Assembly (NCBI RefSeq): GCF_000024085.1
Contig: NC_013166.1
Span: 2,170,001-2,234,000 of the forward strand
DNA: 64,000 bases
From: Kangiella koreensis DSM 16069
Lineage (GTDB): Bacteria > Pseudomonadota > Gammaproteobacteria > Enterobacterales > Kangiellaceae
Reading direction: 5' to 3'
A program made the translations under genes and the position numbers. The first letter of the stretch is position 1. Each line of letters starts with the position of its first letter. The notes beneath the pieces were generated by a model. That model searched no databases. It was not told where the DNA came from and was given only the letters and a program-made list of their open reading frames with translations. This document shows positions 9,853-17,661 of the stretch, in pieces.

Positions 9853-10284
9853 CTAGATATATACCTCTCTCGCCCTCTTTGAAAAAGCATCCACAAATGA
9901 CTCTGCCATCTGATTAAATACGGCGCCAAAAGCCAAGTTTGTGAGAGGGTTTGAAAACTCAAACTCAACCACTAACTCTATTTTGCAGGCAGAATCACCC
10001 AACCCATCAAATGTCCACTGACCAGTCAAGTGCTTAAAAGGCCCCATCACTAACTGCATAGCAATACTTTGATAGGGGTTATTAGTATTTCGAGTGGTGA
10101 ATTCTTTTGCAAAACCACCTTTTGCTACCGAGAGCATAGCAGTTACTGTATCCTCTGTTCTCTCTAGAACCTTAGCATCATTACAGTTTGGCAAAAACTC
10201 AGGATATTTCTCGATATCATCCACTAAATCAAACATTTGTTTTGCCGAAAAAGGTAAAAGCGCTTGTCGCCGAATGGTTTTCAT
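9853..10284 (-). CDS. ratA: RatA family START-like (COQ10-type) protein
   Basis: A 143-residue polyketide-cyclase/START-like protein. It contains ALLPFSAKQMFDLVDDIEKYPEFLP, close to E. coli RatA (ALVPYSAEQMYQLVNDV). RatA was reported in E. coli to bind 50S subunits and block 70S assembly, and relatives act as ubiquinone-binding chaperones, so its role here could be either. The reading frame stays open upstream to 10377, but family alignment sets the start at ATG 10284. It is divergent from smpB and coupled to ratB. Confidence 0.9.
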   Translation of the reverse strand: MKTIRRQALLPFSAKQMFDLVDDIEKYPEFLPNCNDAKVLERTEDTVTAMLSVAKGGFAKEFTTRNTNNPYQSIAMQLVMGPFKHLTGQWTFDGLGDSACKIELVVEFEFSNPLTNLAFGAVFNQMAESFVDAFSKRAREVYI

Positions 10285-10422
10285 TGCAAAAAAAGGGATA
10301 GTAAGGTTAAAAAGTGCGGCAATTGTAACACTCCCATCCCCTGAAATACCAACTATTGAGCAATGGCAGTCAGACACCTATAATGCGGTCTAACTTTGCA
10401 ATAATTCCAAACAGGATTTACT

Positions 10423-10896
10423 TTGGCTAAAAAAAAGGGCAAGCCCTCTGGCAATACCATTGCGCTGAACAAGCGCGCGCGTCATGACTATTTCATCGAA
10501 GATACCTACGAAGCGGGCCTGGTTTTACAGGGCTGGGAAGTAAAAAGCATACGTGCTGGCAAAGTAAACCTGGCGGAAAGTTATGTTCTACTCAAAGACG
10601 GTGAGGCTTTCCTTTTTGGCTGCCACATTACACCATTAATTTCTGCCTCCACTCATGTTGTTGCCGATCCTACACGTACTCGAAAACTTCTGTTACATGA
10701 TCGTGAGCTAGCACAATTATTCCGTGGTGTTGAGCAACAAGGCTATACAGTCGTTGCACTTGCAATGTACTGGAAGCAACACCGCGTTAAGCTAGAAATT
10801 GGATGCGCTAAAGGTAAAAAGCTACACGATAAGCGAGCCACGGAGAAAGAACGCGAGTGGAACAAGTCAAAAGAACGCATAATGAAGCGTCATTAG
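10423..10896 (+). CDS. smpB: SsrA-binding protein SmpB
   Basis: SmpB binds tmRNA and delivers it to stalled ribosomes for trans-translation. The protein is 157 residues (E. coli 160). It has the OB-fold signature [20 protein letters not shown], then [19 protein letters not shown], and the basic C-terminal tail [16 protein letters not shown] that mimics mRNA in the decoding centre. It starts with a TTG at 10423. Its RNA partner ssrA lies 4.5 kb downstream on the same strand. Confidence 0.97.
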   Translation: MAKKKGKPSGNTIALNKRARHDYFIEDTYEAGLVLQGWEVKSIRAGKVNLAESYVLLKDGEAFLFGCHITPLISASTHVVADPTRTRKLLLHDRELAQLFRGVEQQGYTVVALAMYWKQHRVKLEIGCAKGKKLHDKRATEKEREWNKSKERIMKRH

Positions 10897-11092
10897 CGAT
10901 GGCTATTCATACCCGAAGAATTAAGGTATAAAGTTAAGAGATGCCTCAAGTGTGGTCTACGCCACATCGCGCCATATAGCGCTTTGCTAGTATTTGTTGC
11001 ACTGTATAGCACATTGATTTTAAACAACTTAATTAAAAGCTCTCAGCTTTCAGACAGATAAGTTGAGCGGCATTGAACATAAGGTAACTCAC

Positions 11093-12037
11093 TTGAAACG
11101 TTACACCACAATTTTTCTAGCAATGACTTTAACAGGTTGCTCTTTTATCGAAGATAGAAGCCAAGAACCGGTTGAAATCATAGACATTAGCGATGGCACT
11201 CGCTCGAGCTATAAGGGTGGTTCTAATCAGCAGTCAGATACGATTGAATATACTGTTCGCACTGGCGATACTTTAGGCTCAATCGCCAAAAAGATGCTTG
11301 GTAATGCCCAACGTTACCTTGAGATTGCTAAGCTGAACAGTATAGAACCACAAGCTCCCATTTACGTTGGCCAAAAGTTGAAGCTTCCAAGCAAAGGCTT
11401 AATTTTGGTACAACCAAGAACCACGAAACAGGCTGAAATCAAACCAGAACAGACAACCAATGTAGAAGAGCAGCGTTCAGAAATGGATGCGTTACTGTCC
11501 GAGCAACGCTACTACGAAGCTATCGAACATGCTCGTGCCCAAGAAGATTTGTCTGATAATAATGAGTTACAAGAGCAACTTATTATTGCCACACAGAATC
11601 AAGTTCGCCTGTTCCGCGAAGAAGGCTTAACTGGCGAAGCAGAAGGCTTGTTACAGATATTAATTGACGATGGACGCCTATCTGACTCGAGCCAACAGAT
11701 TTTGCTATCTAATCTTGCAGCCCTGAATGTTGAACAGGATCTGGCCGAAGCAAAACAACTGGCTGACCAGCAAGAATTCGATAAGTCTTATGATATCCTA
11801 CTTAGTGCTTGGCAGGTGTCAGGAGCTCGGTTAGAGTCTAATGCCTTATTCACTGGAACTCGCAATAAAGTTAGCGAGAACTATCATCAAAAAGCACTTC
11901 GACTTTATCGTAATCAGGAGCTAGATGAGGCTTTGATTTACTGGGATAAAGTTTTAACTATTAATCCCTCTGATGATCTGGCTCTCGTTTATAAAGACCG
12001 AGTTAAATCCTTAAAAGAGCGCCTAGACTCACTATAA
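11093..12037 (+). CDS. LysM-domain lipoprotein
   Basis: A 314-residue predicted lipoprotein of unknown function. From TTG 11093 (AAGG 8 nt upstream) it has a type II signal peptide ending in the lipobox LTGC, so Cys16 would be lipidated. A LysM peptidoglycan-binding domain follows (EYTVRTGDTLGSIAKKMLG ... IYVGQKLKLPSKG, about residues 52-98). The C-terminal 180 residues are helical and TPR-like (YYEAIEHARAQ, SYDILLSAWQVSG, ALIYWDKVLTINPSD). It probably sits in the periplasm on the cell wall. An earlier in-frame TTG at 11063 would leave the signal peptide internal. Confidence 0.8.
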   Translation: MKRYTTIFLAMTLTGCSFIEDRSQEPVEIIDISDGTRSSYKGGSNQQSDTIEYTVRTGDTLGSIAKKMLGNAQRYLEIAKLNSIEPQAPIYVGQKLKLPSKGLILVQPRTTKQAEIKPEQTTNVEEQRSEMDALLSEQRYYEAIEHARAQEDLSDNNELQEQLIIATQNQVRLFREEGLTGEAEGLLQILIDDGRLSDSSQQILLSNLAALNVEQDLAEAKQLADQQEFDKSYDILLSAWQVSGARLESNALFTGTRNKVSENYHQKALRLYRNQELDEALIYWDKVLTINPSDDLALVYKDRVKSLKERLDSL

Positions 12038-12057
12038 ATATCACCTGTTATTGAAAA

Positions 12058-12090
12058 CTAAAAAGGCTATCTCTCGATAGCCTTTTTAGT
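12058..12090. terminator. Bidirectional terminator
   Basis: A perfect 14-bp stem, CTAAAAAGGCTATC / GATAGCCTTTTTAG, with a TCTC loop lies between two convergent genes. A-rich and T-rich flanks suit termination in both directions. Confidence 0.85.
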
Positions 12091-12139
12091 TCAAACATAC
12101 ATCTAACACATTATTTTGTTACGTCAGCTAATCTTTTTC

Positions 12140-13852
12140 TCAGCCTGAGTCTTTTCCTATTTCTGAGTCAGCTTCATCTTGAGAAATTATCAAGGTTTTA
12201 TCCAAGTCAGTTATAGTTTCCAGCAAACTGGGATCGGGGGACGTGCTTATATACTGAGTTTGAGTTAAACCTGCCAACTTCTGGGAAAGATCGTTGACCT
12301 CCTGTTGCAAGCGGCCTACCTCATCATGAGTATCCACCTTAAGTATATCCGCTTCCCCATGATTTCTCAGTTCTCTTATCACATGCCGCGTCTCATTGAC
12401 TCGCTGGATAAAGCGGTTGGCTAGCCAATAAACCCCTGAGAAGACTGCCAGCATAATTAAAAACATCCAGATAATCATCGCCAGCAGTGATGACTGAGTG
12501 GCACTTTTCAAATTGCTTCGGCTGATAGCAATAAATGCATTGCCAATAACTTTATCCTGATACTTAATCTGCGAGTCGAAAAGAACCACTTCCTGGTCAT
12601 AATCCGTTAAATTAGAGTATATTTGAGCATCTGATGTCTTCTGCTGTATTTGGCTTGCAGGAGGCAATGAGAATGGCTTACTAATTTGCTCAGGCTGACT
12701 GCTACTCTGTACGATCCCATCCTTGTCACGGATTGAAAGATGGCGAATTTGGGAGTTACCAGCAATATCCCGTGTCAACTCCTGCAATGTAATACGCTCC
12801 TCAAGCAATAAAGGCTCTCTTGTCTCCTGAGAAATGATTTGTACCATCGAGTTGCCATAATCAAACACCAACTGATTCATTAGTTTATTCTGTTTGTTGT
12901 AAACCCAAACCATGCCAAGAATCATGACCAGTAAAACCACAGCGGATAAGCTAATAGCCCAACGTGCCCGCATCGAAACAAAACGAATGCCAGCTAATCC
13001 TTCTTTATTCTGAGTCAACTCCTTAGTCAGAGTCTCAATTTCTTCTAACAACTCATCACTGGTAGGGTAACGATGGTCAGGGTTTTTCTGTAGCAAACGG
13101 AATATTATACTTTGCCACATGAAACCCTGTTCAGAAACAATATTGATCGGCTGTGGGTTTAAATGAAGAACAGCCTGCATCATGGCAGCATAATTTGGTG
13201 CTTGGAATGGAAGTTCGCCTTTGGTGACCTGATAAAGTATCACACCGAGCGAATAGAGATCCGTTTTAAAGTCGACGCCATGTCCGGTAATTTGCTCAGG
13301 TGACATATAAGCAGGTGTGCCCATAATTTTATCTTTGCTTTTACCACCTTCATCTTCAAGAAAAAGGTGCTCAACATGAGCAATACCAAAGTCAGTGATT
13401 TTAAATCGACGCCCGCCATCTAATACCAAAATATTATCAGGTTTAAGATCGCGGTGAATAACACCGTTTTGGTGAGCGTAATCAAGAGCCAAGGCCAGTT
13501 GTTTAGCAAGATCAGATGCTTGCTCTAAACTAAAAGTACCGTTTTGCTGTAAATATTCATCAAGGTTTTGTCCTTCCAATAACTCCATCGCAATGAAAGG
13601 ACGCTCTTGCCAAATCCCAACATCATAAATAGTCACAATACCAGGATGTCCCAGGCGGCCAGCAGCTTTTGCCTCACGCAAAAAAAGCTCGCGATACTCC
13701 TCTTTTTCCACCAGTTCGTGTTTTAAGAGTTTTATCGCGAGCATTCGACCGATTTCTGGATCTTCTGCCTGATAAACCACAGACATAGCTCCTCGGCCAA
13801 TTTCTTTTACAAGCTTGTAGCGCCCGATGCGCAGGTCGTTATCTTGAGTCAT
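12140..13852 (-). CDS. Membrane Ser/Thr protein kinase with extracytoplasmic sensor domain
   Basis: A 570-residue Hanks-type kinase. The catalytic domain occupies about residues 10-270: glycine loop GRGAMSVVY, lysine in LAIKLLK, catalytic loop HRDLKPDN, DFG, and activation-segment end TPAYMSPEQ. A transmembrane helix (about 295-313) leads to a roughly 140-residue extracytoplasmic region that could be a sensor, then a second helix (WMFLIMLAVFSGVYWL) and a HAMP/coiled-coil-like tail. The signal is unknown. It is third in a leftward PP2C-FHA-kinase operon, following the FHA gene by 6 nt, so reversible phosphorylation and phosphothreonine binding form one circuit. No type VI secretion genes are nearby, although such trios often accompany them. 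Confidence 0.9.
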   Translation of the reverse strand: MTQDNDLRIGRYKLVKEIGRGAMSVVYQAEDPEIGRMLAIKLLKHELVEKEEYRELFLREAKAAGRLGHPGIVTIYDVGIWQERPFIAMELLEGQNLDEYLQQNGTFSLEQASDLAKQLALALDYAHQNGVIHRDLKPDNILVLDGGRRFKITDFGIAHVEHLFLEDEGGKSKDKIMGTPAYMSPEQITGHGVDFKTDLYSLGVILYQVTKGELPFQAPNYAAMMQAVLHLNPQPINIVSEQGFMWQSIIFRLLQKNPDHRYPTSDELLEEIETLTKELTQNKEGLAGIRFVSMRARWAISLSAVVLLVMILGMVWVYNKQNKLMNQLVFDYGNSMVQIISQETREPLLLEERITLQELTRDIAGNSQIRHLSIRDKDGIVQSSSQPEQISKPFSLPPASQIQQKTSDAQIYSNLTDYDQEVVLFDSQIKYQDKVIGNAFIAISRSNLKSATQSSLLAMIIWMFLIMLAVFSGVYWLANRFIQRVNETRHVIRELRNHGEADILKVDTHDEVGRLQQEVNDLSQKLAGLTQTQYISTSPDPSLLETITDLDKTLIISQDEADSEIGKDSG

Positions 13853-13858
13853 TGATGA

Positions 13859-14407
13859 TTACAGGAATAGCCAGGCAAGAACTCCCAACAGAATAATCGC
13901 TGCCACACCCAATGAGCCAATCAGCATCCAGTTCATTTCTTCTTTATCTTCTTGTACCTGAGCTTCATTGCTATCAACTAATGTAAAGAGAAACTCAGTA
14001 TGACCAACTTGGATTCGATCACCGAATGACAGGATTCGCTCGGAAACCTTCTCACCATTCACAATAGTACCGTTAGAAGACAATAAGTTTAGAATTCGCC
14101 ACTGGCCATCAGAGAAAGTGATTTGCGCATGAGTTGAAGATGCTGCCGGATCGTATAAGGTCACACTATTGCCCTTACCGCGCCCAATAACATTCTTCCC
14201 ATATTCGAGCAAAAAAGCCTGTCCAGCATGAGGCTTAGTGGTTGCAAGTAAAGCTGGAACCTTGGTTCCATCATCTTCCAACTTTTGAATTTCCTCTTTA
14301 ATCATCCTTTCTACTTGACTCGAATCGAAGACCAATGTTCCTTGTGGTCCCGCTTTATCTTCACGAAATTCAGACTTATGTTGTGAAGGATTTTTCTCAG
14401 AAGACAT
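13859..14407 (-). CDS. FHA-domain membrane protein
   Basis: A 182-residue protein with a forkhead-associated phosphothreonine-binding domain at about residues 65-145 (NVIGRGKGNSVTLYD, SSTHAQITF, SSNGTIVNGEKV, GDRIQVGHTEF). All core FHA residues (GR, S, H, SNGT) are present. A single C-terminal transmembrane helix (MLIGSLGVAAIILLGVLAWL) makes it tail-anchored, with the FHA domain in the cytoplasm. The N-terminal 60 residues are polar and may be phosphorylated by the adjacent kinase (inference). It sits between the phosphatase and kinase genes. Confidence 0.88.
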   Translation of the reverse strand: MSSEKNPSQHKSEFREDKAGPQGTLVFDSSQVERMIKEEIQKLEDDGTKVPALLATTKPHAGQAFLLEYGKNVIGRGKGNSVTLYDPAASSTHAQITFSDGQWRILNLLSSNGTIVNGEKVSERILSFGDRIQVGHTEFLFTLVDSNEAQVQEDKEEMNWMLIGSLGVAAIILLGVLAWLFL

Positions 14408-14419
14408 ACCTACCTCACA

Positions 14420-15223
14420 TTAACCTATTTTAAGGATTGTTTTGATTTTTGTTATAAACTTTTCAAGCGGAGTTTCTTGCTTTTTTGGCTTTGGCTCAGT
14501 AACCGGTGATGAAATTAGCATTAAAGAAATATTATCGCTACCCCCATTCTTACATGCTAACTCAACCAAATATTCCACCTTAGCCTGATTATCACGAGGA
14601 AGTTTCAAAGCTGCAACGATTTCTTGTCTTGAAAGTTCCTCATACAAACCATCACTGGCAAGCAACAATGACTCTCCATAATCCCACTCACGTTTCAAAG
14701 AACCAATATTCAGCTGATTTTCGTTCTCTATACCCAAACATTGGGTAATCACATGGCGCTTTGGATGGTTTTTAACTTCAGTTTGCTCCAATAAGCCAGC
14801 ATTCACTAGCTTCTGAACCAAAGTATGATCTTCGGTCAACTGAGTCAAATCACCCGTTTCCTGACTCCATAGATAAGCACGACTATCACCTACCCAGGCT
14901 ATTTCATATTCAGAACCATTAGATTGCACAGCAACCACAGTCGCACCGCGATCTTCCTGCTCATGACGATTATACGCCTTAATCACAGAATGCGCAGAAT
15001 GCACCGCGTTATGTAAGTTAAAACCTTTAGAAATCGATTTAGAAATCTCTTCAACAGCGTATTGACTCGCTTGTTCGCCTTGCTTAAGACCACCGACACC
15101 ATCAGACAAAAGCCATAGCCCCAATTCAGCGGAAGCAAAAACCTTGTCATCATTGTTCTGGCGCGACATCCCCTTATGCGAAAGCATGGCAAACTGTATT
15201 TTGGACGTTTGTAGACTGCTCAT
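14420..15223 (-). CDS. PP2C-family Ser/Thr protein phosphatase
   Basis: A 267-residue metal-dependent phosphatase expected to reverse phosphorylation by the neighbouring kinase. Motifs in order: RQNNDDKVFA, LWLLSDGVGGLKQGEQAS, DRGATVVAV, WVGDSRAYLW, LLLASDGLYEEL and GSDNISLMLI, which give the aspartates of the dinuclear metal centre. The start is ATG 15223, with a perfect AGGAGG site just upstream. The open frame extends 20 codons further, but without a ribosome site. It is the first gene of the PP2C-FHA-kinase operon. Confidence 0.9.
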   Translation of the reverse strand: MSSLQTSKIQFAMLSHKGMSRQNNDDKVFASAELGLWLLSDGVGGLKQGEQASQYAVEEISKSISKGFNLHNAVHSAHSVIKAYNRHEQEDRGATVVAVQSNGSEYEIAWVGDSRAYLWSQETGDLTQLTEDHTLVQKLVNAGLLEQTEVKNHPKRHVITQCLGIENENQLNIGSLKREWDYGESLLLASDGLYEELSRQEIVAALKLPRDNQAKVEYLVELACKNGGSDNISLMLISSPVTEPKPKKQETPLEKFITKIKTILKIG

Positions 15224-15341
15224 TGCCCCTCCTGTTATTCCAATGGAGTGTAGCCGTTTGTTCTCAAAATGAATGTTAACCAAGCCACAAAATATCTTGA
15301 GCTATACCCTTGATATTAATGTACTTACCCCCATTATGCAC

Positions 15342-15347
15342 TATAAT
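15342..15347 (+). promoter_or_regulatory. ssrA -10 element
   Basis: A perfect TATAAT lies 13 nt before the first base of mature tmRNA. No well-spaced -35 hexamer is obvious, so only the -10 is called. Confidence 0.6.
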
Positions 15348-15359
15348 GGACAAGAATCT

Positions 15360-15707
15360 GGGGACGATTTGGATTCGACGTGGATTACGAAACTCCAGGT
15401 GCATGCCGAGATGTCAGCGAATCTCGTAAAATCAAAGCTGAAACTTAATAGTTGCAAACGAAGACAACTACGCTTTAGCCGCTTAAGGCTAACTGTCTAC
15501 TCTGAGCGTCCTTGGTAGGAGCTAGACAGTCAATACAGGGACTCGCAGGTAACTGTGCTCGGCAGCCAACTGTTAAACTTTCCTCGAGACCGTCTTTGAA
15601 TGCCTGCCCATCGGCACGTCAAAGATTAAAATAATGATGGACCTAAGCATGTAGACCCTCGAGCAGAGGATTCGCGGACGCGGGTTCAATTCCCGCCGTC
15701 TCCACCA
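15360..15707 (+). ncRNA. ssrA: Transfer-messenger RNA (tmRNA)
   Basis: A one-piece tmRNA of 348 nt that rescues stalled ribosomes together with SmpB. The 5' end GGGGACGATTTGGATTCGACG pairs with the 3' end CGTCTCC followed by an encoded CCA, forming the tRNA-like acceptor stem; the T-arm is GCGGGTTCAATTCCCGC. The tag reading frame starts with GCA at 15454 and encodes ANEDNYALAA, ending with TAA at 15484-15486. That is close to the E. coli tag (ANDENYALAA) and ends in the ALAA degron read by ClpXP. Several internal stem segments consistent with pseudoknots are present but were not folded in detail. Confidence 0.97.
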
Positions 15708-15708
15708 A
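15688..15708 (+). repeat. tmRNA 3'-end direct repeat, copy 1
   Basis: The last 21 bases spanning the tmRNA T-arm and acceptor end (beginning AATTCCCGCCGTCTCC and ending CCACCAA) recur exactly at 15870-15890. Duplicated ssrA 3' ends usually mark an integrase attachment site. Confidence 0.85.
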
Positions 15709-15715
15709 ACAATAG

Positions 15716-15743
15716 AAAAGGTCACTTTTAAGTGGCCTTTTTT
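15716..15743 (+). terminator. ssrA terminator
   Basis: AAAGGTCACT and AGTGGCCTTT arms with a 4-nt loop and a T-run follow the mature tmRNA end by 9 nt. This is a standard rho-independent terminator. Confidence 0.85.
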
Positions 15744-15869
15744 ATTGTTCGTGTGAAATGTAGGTGTTGAGCCCGCGGAGCGGGTTCGACCAATTTGTCA
15801 GGAACACATTGGAACATCGGAGCTTGCGACGATGGCCCCAAAGGGGTGAGCACCAGGGATGGTGCGAAT

Positions 15870-15890
15870 AATTCCCGCCGTCTCCACCAA
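15870..15890 (+). repeat. tmRNA 3'-end direct repeat, copy 2
   Basis: An exact 21-base copy of the tmRNA 3' end, 182 bp downstream of copy 1, with no tmRNA 5' half before it. It is immediately followed by its own strong hairpin. Confidence 0.85.
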
Positions 15891-15930
15891 TACAAAACCT
15901 CAACTCGCAAGAGTTGGGGTTTTGTATTGG
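15887..15930 (+). terminator. 20-bp stem hairpin after the second tmRNA 3' end
   Basis: CCAATACAAAACCTCAACTC pairs with the following 20 bases around a GCAA tetraloop, with one G-U pair. The right arm is T-rich. It resembles a post-tRNA terminator and may be the original ssrA terminator displaced by an insertion. Confidence 0.6.
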
Positions 15931-16175
15931 CTATAGATTACGGATTTAGAAGCCGCGTAGCGGGCGACCGCCAAGGATGGCGGAAGTGCAGAAAATGCAG
16001 GAGCAATTTTCTGGGCGCTGATATCTAGCTCAAAACAATTTTTGACAGCCTTAGCTGGCCTGAGCGTAGCGAAGGCGACGCTCAAGGATGAGCCGAGCTA
16101 TTCCCGCCTTTCAATTCAAACCCTATGATGGATTAAGGCTAGTGCCTAGCCCATCTATAAAAACTGTATAGCCAT

Positions 16176-16200
16176 AAAAAAGGGCGAACACAGTTCGCCC
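16176..16200 (-). terminator. Terminator of the nirK operon
   Basis: Reading leftward, GGGCGAA-CTGTG-TTCGCCC is followed by TTTTTT, about 40 nt after the stop of the SCO gene. Confidence 0.85.
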
Positions 16201-16237
16201 CCAACAATTGATATTCTCTAATTCGAAGTAAGTATTA

Positions 16238-16810
16238 TCAGCGACTCACAATCTTCGCTACCGTCTCATCAACTTTGTTAATATCGCCGACTTCCTGAAA
16301 AACAATGCGCCCCTGCTCGTCTAACAAGGTGAAAACATTAGAATGCGCAACTTCGTTATCTTCGCTTTTCTTATAACGAATATTCAGCGCCATTGCGAGA
16401 CTTCTTACATCTTGTTTATCACCCGTTAGTAGAGTCCAGCGCTCTGGATTTAACTTTCTTTTTTCAGCGAACTCTTTAAGTACTTTCGCCGTATCACTCG
16501 CTGGAGTCAAAGATATCAAAACAAACTCCGTGTTATCCAAGACGTCTTGAGGTAATTTTTTCTCGATGTTCTGCATGGTTGCCACAATAGTCGGGCAGGT
16601 ATGCATGCAGTGTGTGTATATCAAGCTGACTACTTGTTGTTTACCGGAAAGTGATTGGATATTAATAGTCTGCTCGTCTTGTGTCACCCACTCACTATTT
16701 AGGTGATAAATAGAGTCGTCTGGTAAACTTGCTTTACCGTCCTCTGCGTAAGCCTGCCCGCTTAATGCGAGCATCAGAATTACGGAACTAATCTGAAGCC
16801 ATTGTTTCAT
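16238..16810 (-). CDS. SCO1/SenC family copper chaperone
   Basis: A 190-residue periplasmic thioredoxin-fold protein with a signal peptide (cut after AYA, about residue 22). The copper-binding motif is CMHTC in YTHCMHTCP (about residue 68), with the conserved His in EVAHSNVFTLLD. SCO proteins deliver copper to cupro-enzymes or act as thiol reductases. As the last gene behind nirK and the nirV-like gene, its likely client is the copper nitrite reductase rather than cytochrome oxidase (inference from context). The adjacent gene upstream ends 15 nt before its start. Confidence 0.9.
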   Translation of the reverse strand: MKQWLQISSVILMLALSGQAYAEDGKASLPDDSIYHLNSEWVTQDEQTINIQSLSGKQQVVSLIYTHCMHTCPTIVATMQNIEKKLPQDVLDNTEFVLISLTPASDTAKVLKEFAEKRKLNPERWTLLTGDKQDVRSLAMALNIRYKKSEDNEVAHSNVFTLLDEQGRIVFQEVGDINKVDETVAKIVSR

Positions 16811-16825
16811 GATTGCCTCTCTTGT

Positions 16826-17635
16826 TTATTGCTGATCGATATCAGCAGCGCAGCGAAATCCTAAATTTGGTAGTGCAAATTTAGCTTCTAAACTGCTTCT
16901 AAATCCATAGCGCATAAAAGCAGCATAATCACCCGGGTCTACCGCACCACTTGCTCCACCGGCACAGAATAGCTTGGTATCGATGGTGCTATCGCCACGT
17001 GATTCACCCGTTACTAACGCTGAGTTGAAATCTTCAGTCCATTCCCAGATTAAGCCATGCATATCGTACAGGCCCCAATAATTGGGTTGGTTTTGTCCGA
17101 CTGCTGACAGTTGTTTCTGGCTTGGCCTGCTGTACCACATCAATATCTTTTGCTTATACCCTTCTTCAACACTACCGTCAGCTTGTGTTTCGCTGGCTAA
17201 AGCGGCCAGTTCCCACTCACTCACTCGCGGTAAACGTTTGCCTTGCGCCTGGCAGTACGCATCCGCAGCAAACCAGGAAACATTGGTCACTGGGCTGAAG
17301 TTTATCTCTTTCGGATAATCTGTATCCGATTGCCAGTGCTGTAAATAATGCTTCTCTACAAACACTTTAGGAGCCTGGGTTTTAGACCAGGCAGGGTTAT
17401 CATTGATGAATGCCTGAAAGTTCTGATTGGTCACTGGGTGTTGGTCAAGGTAAAAATCATCCACCACCTGAATCGGGCTGTCCTTACTCATATACAACGG
17501 ACGATACTGCCCCCCTTCTACCAACTCCATTCCTTCTGGAGCCTTGGCAACATCTTTCGCATACAACAAGCTACTGTCACTGACTCCCAAAAGAGCCAGT
17601 GACACAGCCAGTAGTTTTAGTTGATGATTAAGCAT
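16826..17635 (-). CDS. nirV: NirV-like formylglycine-generating-enzyme family protein
   Basis: A 269-residue exported protein (N-terminal signal MLNHQLKLLAVSLALLGVSDS) of the FGE-sulfatase/SUMF1 family. Family motifs visible are FYLDQHPVTNQNFQAF, PVTNVSWFAADAYCQAQGKRLPRVSEWE, GLYDMHGLIWEWTED and MRYGFRSS...NLGFRC. NirV genes of this family sit beside nirK in several denitrifiers. Their role is unknown and no sulfatase is nearby, so formylglycine formation is unlikely. It lies between nirK and the SCO gene in one operon. The symbol rests on family plus context. Confidence 0.82.
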   Translation of the reverse strand: MLNHQLKLLAVSLALLGVSDSSLLYAKDVAKAPEGMELVEGGQYRPLYMSKDSPIQVVDDFYLDQHPVTNQNFQAFINDNPAWSKTQAPKVFVEKHYLQHWQSDTDYPKEINFSPVTNVSWFAADAYCQAQGKRLPRVSEWELAALASETQADGSVEEGYKQKILMWYSRPSQKQLSAVGQNQPNYWGLYDMHGLIWEWTEDFNSALVTGESRGDSTIDTKLFCAGGASGAVDPGDYAAFMRYGFRSSLEAKFALPNLGFRCAADIDQQ

Positions 17636-17661
17636 AGTGCTTTAACCTTTAATAACAGTGA

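Larger units (their letters stand above)
15772..16093. repeat. Tandem degenerate hairpin units with a shared AAGGAT-like loop
   Basis: Short hairpins occur at 15790-15812 (CCAATtTGT / ACAcATTGG, loop CAGGA), 15851-15864 (CACC / GGTG, loop AGGGAT), 15968-15983 (CCGCC / GGCGG, loop AAGGAT), 15989-16013 (CAGAAAATGC / GCAaTTTTCTG, loop AGGA) and 16080-16093 (GCTC / GAGC, loop AAGGAT). Most are preceded by another small hairpin (CCCGC-GGA-GCGGG, CCCC-AAA-GGGG, CCGC-GTA-GCGG) and a linker ending GCGAC or similar. The arms differ but stay complementary while the loop is kept, as in REP-like elements. Together with the terminators, this accounts for most of the 15.7-16.2 kb gap. Confidence 0.65.

Noticed and set aside
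12140-15223. Type VI secretion locus
   Set aside because: Only the phospho-signalling trio is present. None of the tss structural genes occur in the window.
15870-15890. A second tmRNA or tRNA gene
   Set aside because: Only the 3' T-arm and acceptor end are present. No matching 5' acceptor strand, D-arm or anticodon arm precedes it.
15795-16028. Open frames of 60-77 codons on both strands in the ssrA downstream gap
   Set aside because: They run through the hairpin repeats and the copied tmRNA end, have no ribosome sites and have low-complexity products. They are by-products of GC-rich palindromes.
16826-17635. Sulfatase-activating formylglycine-generating enzyme
   Set aside because: The family fold matches, but no sulfatase gene is nearby and the nirK context points to NirV, whose role is different and unknown.
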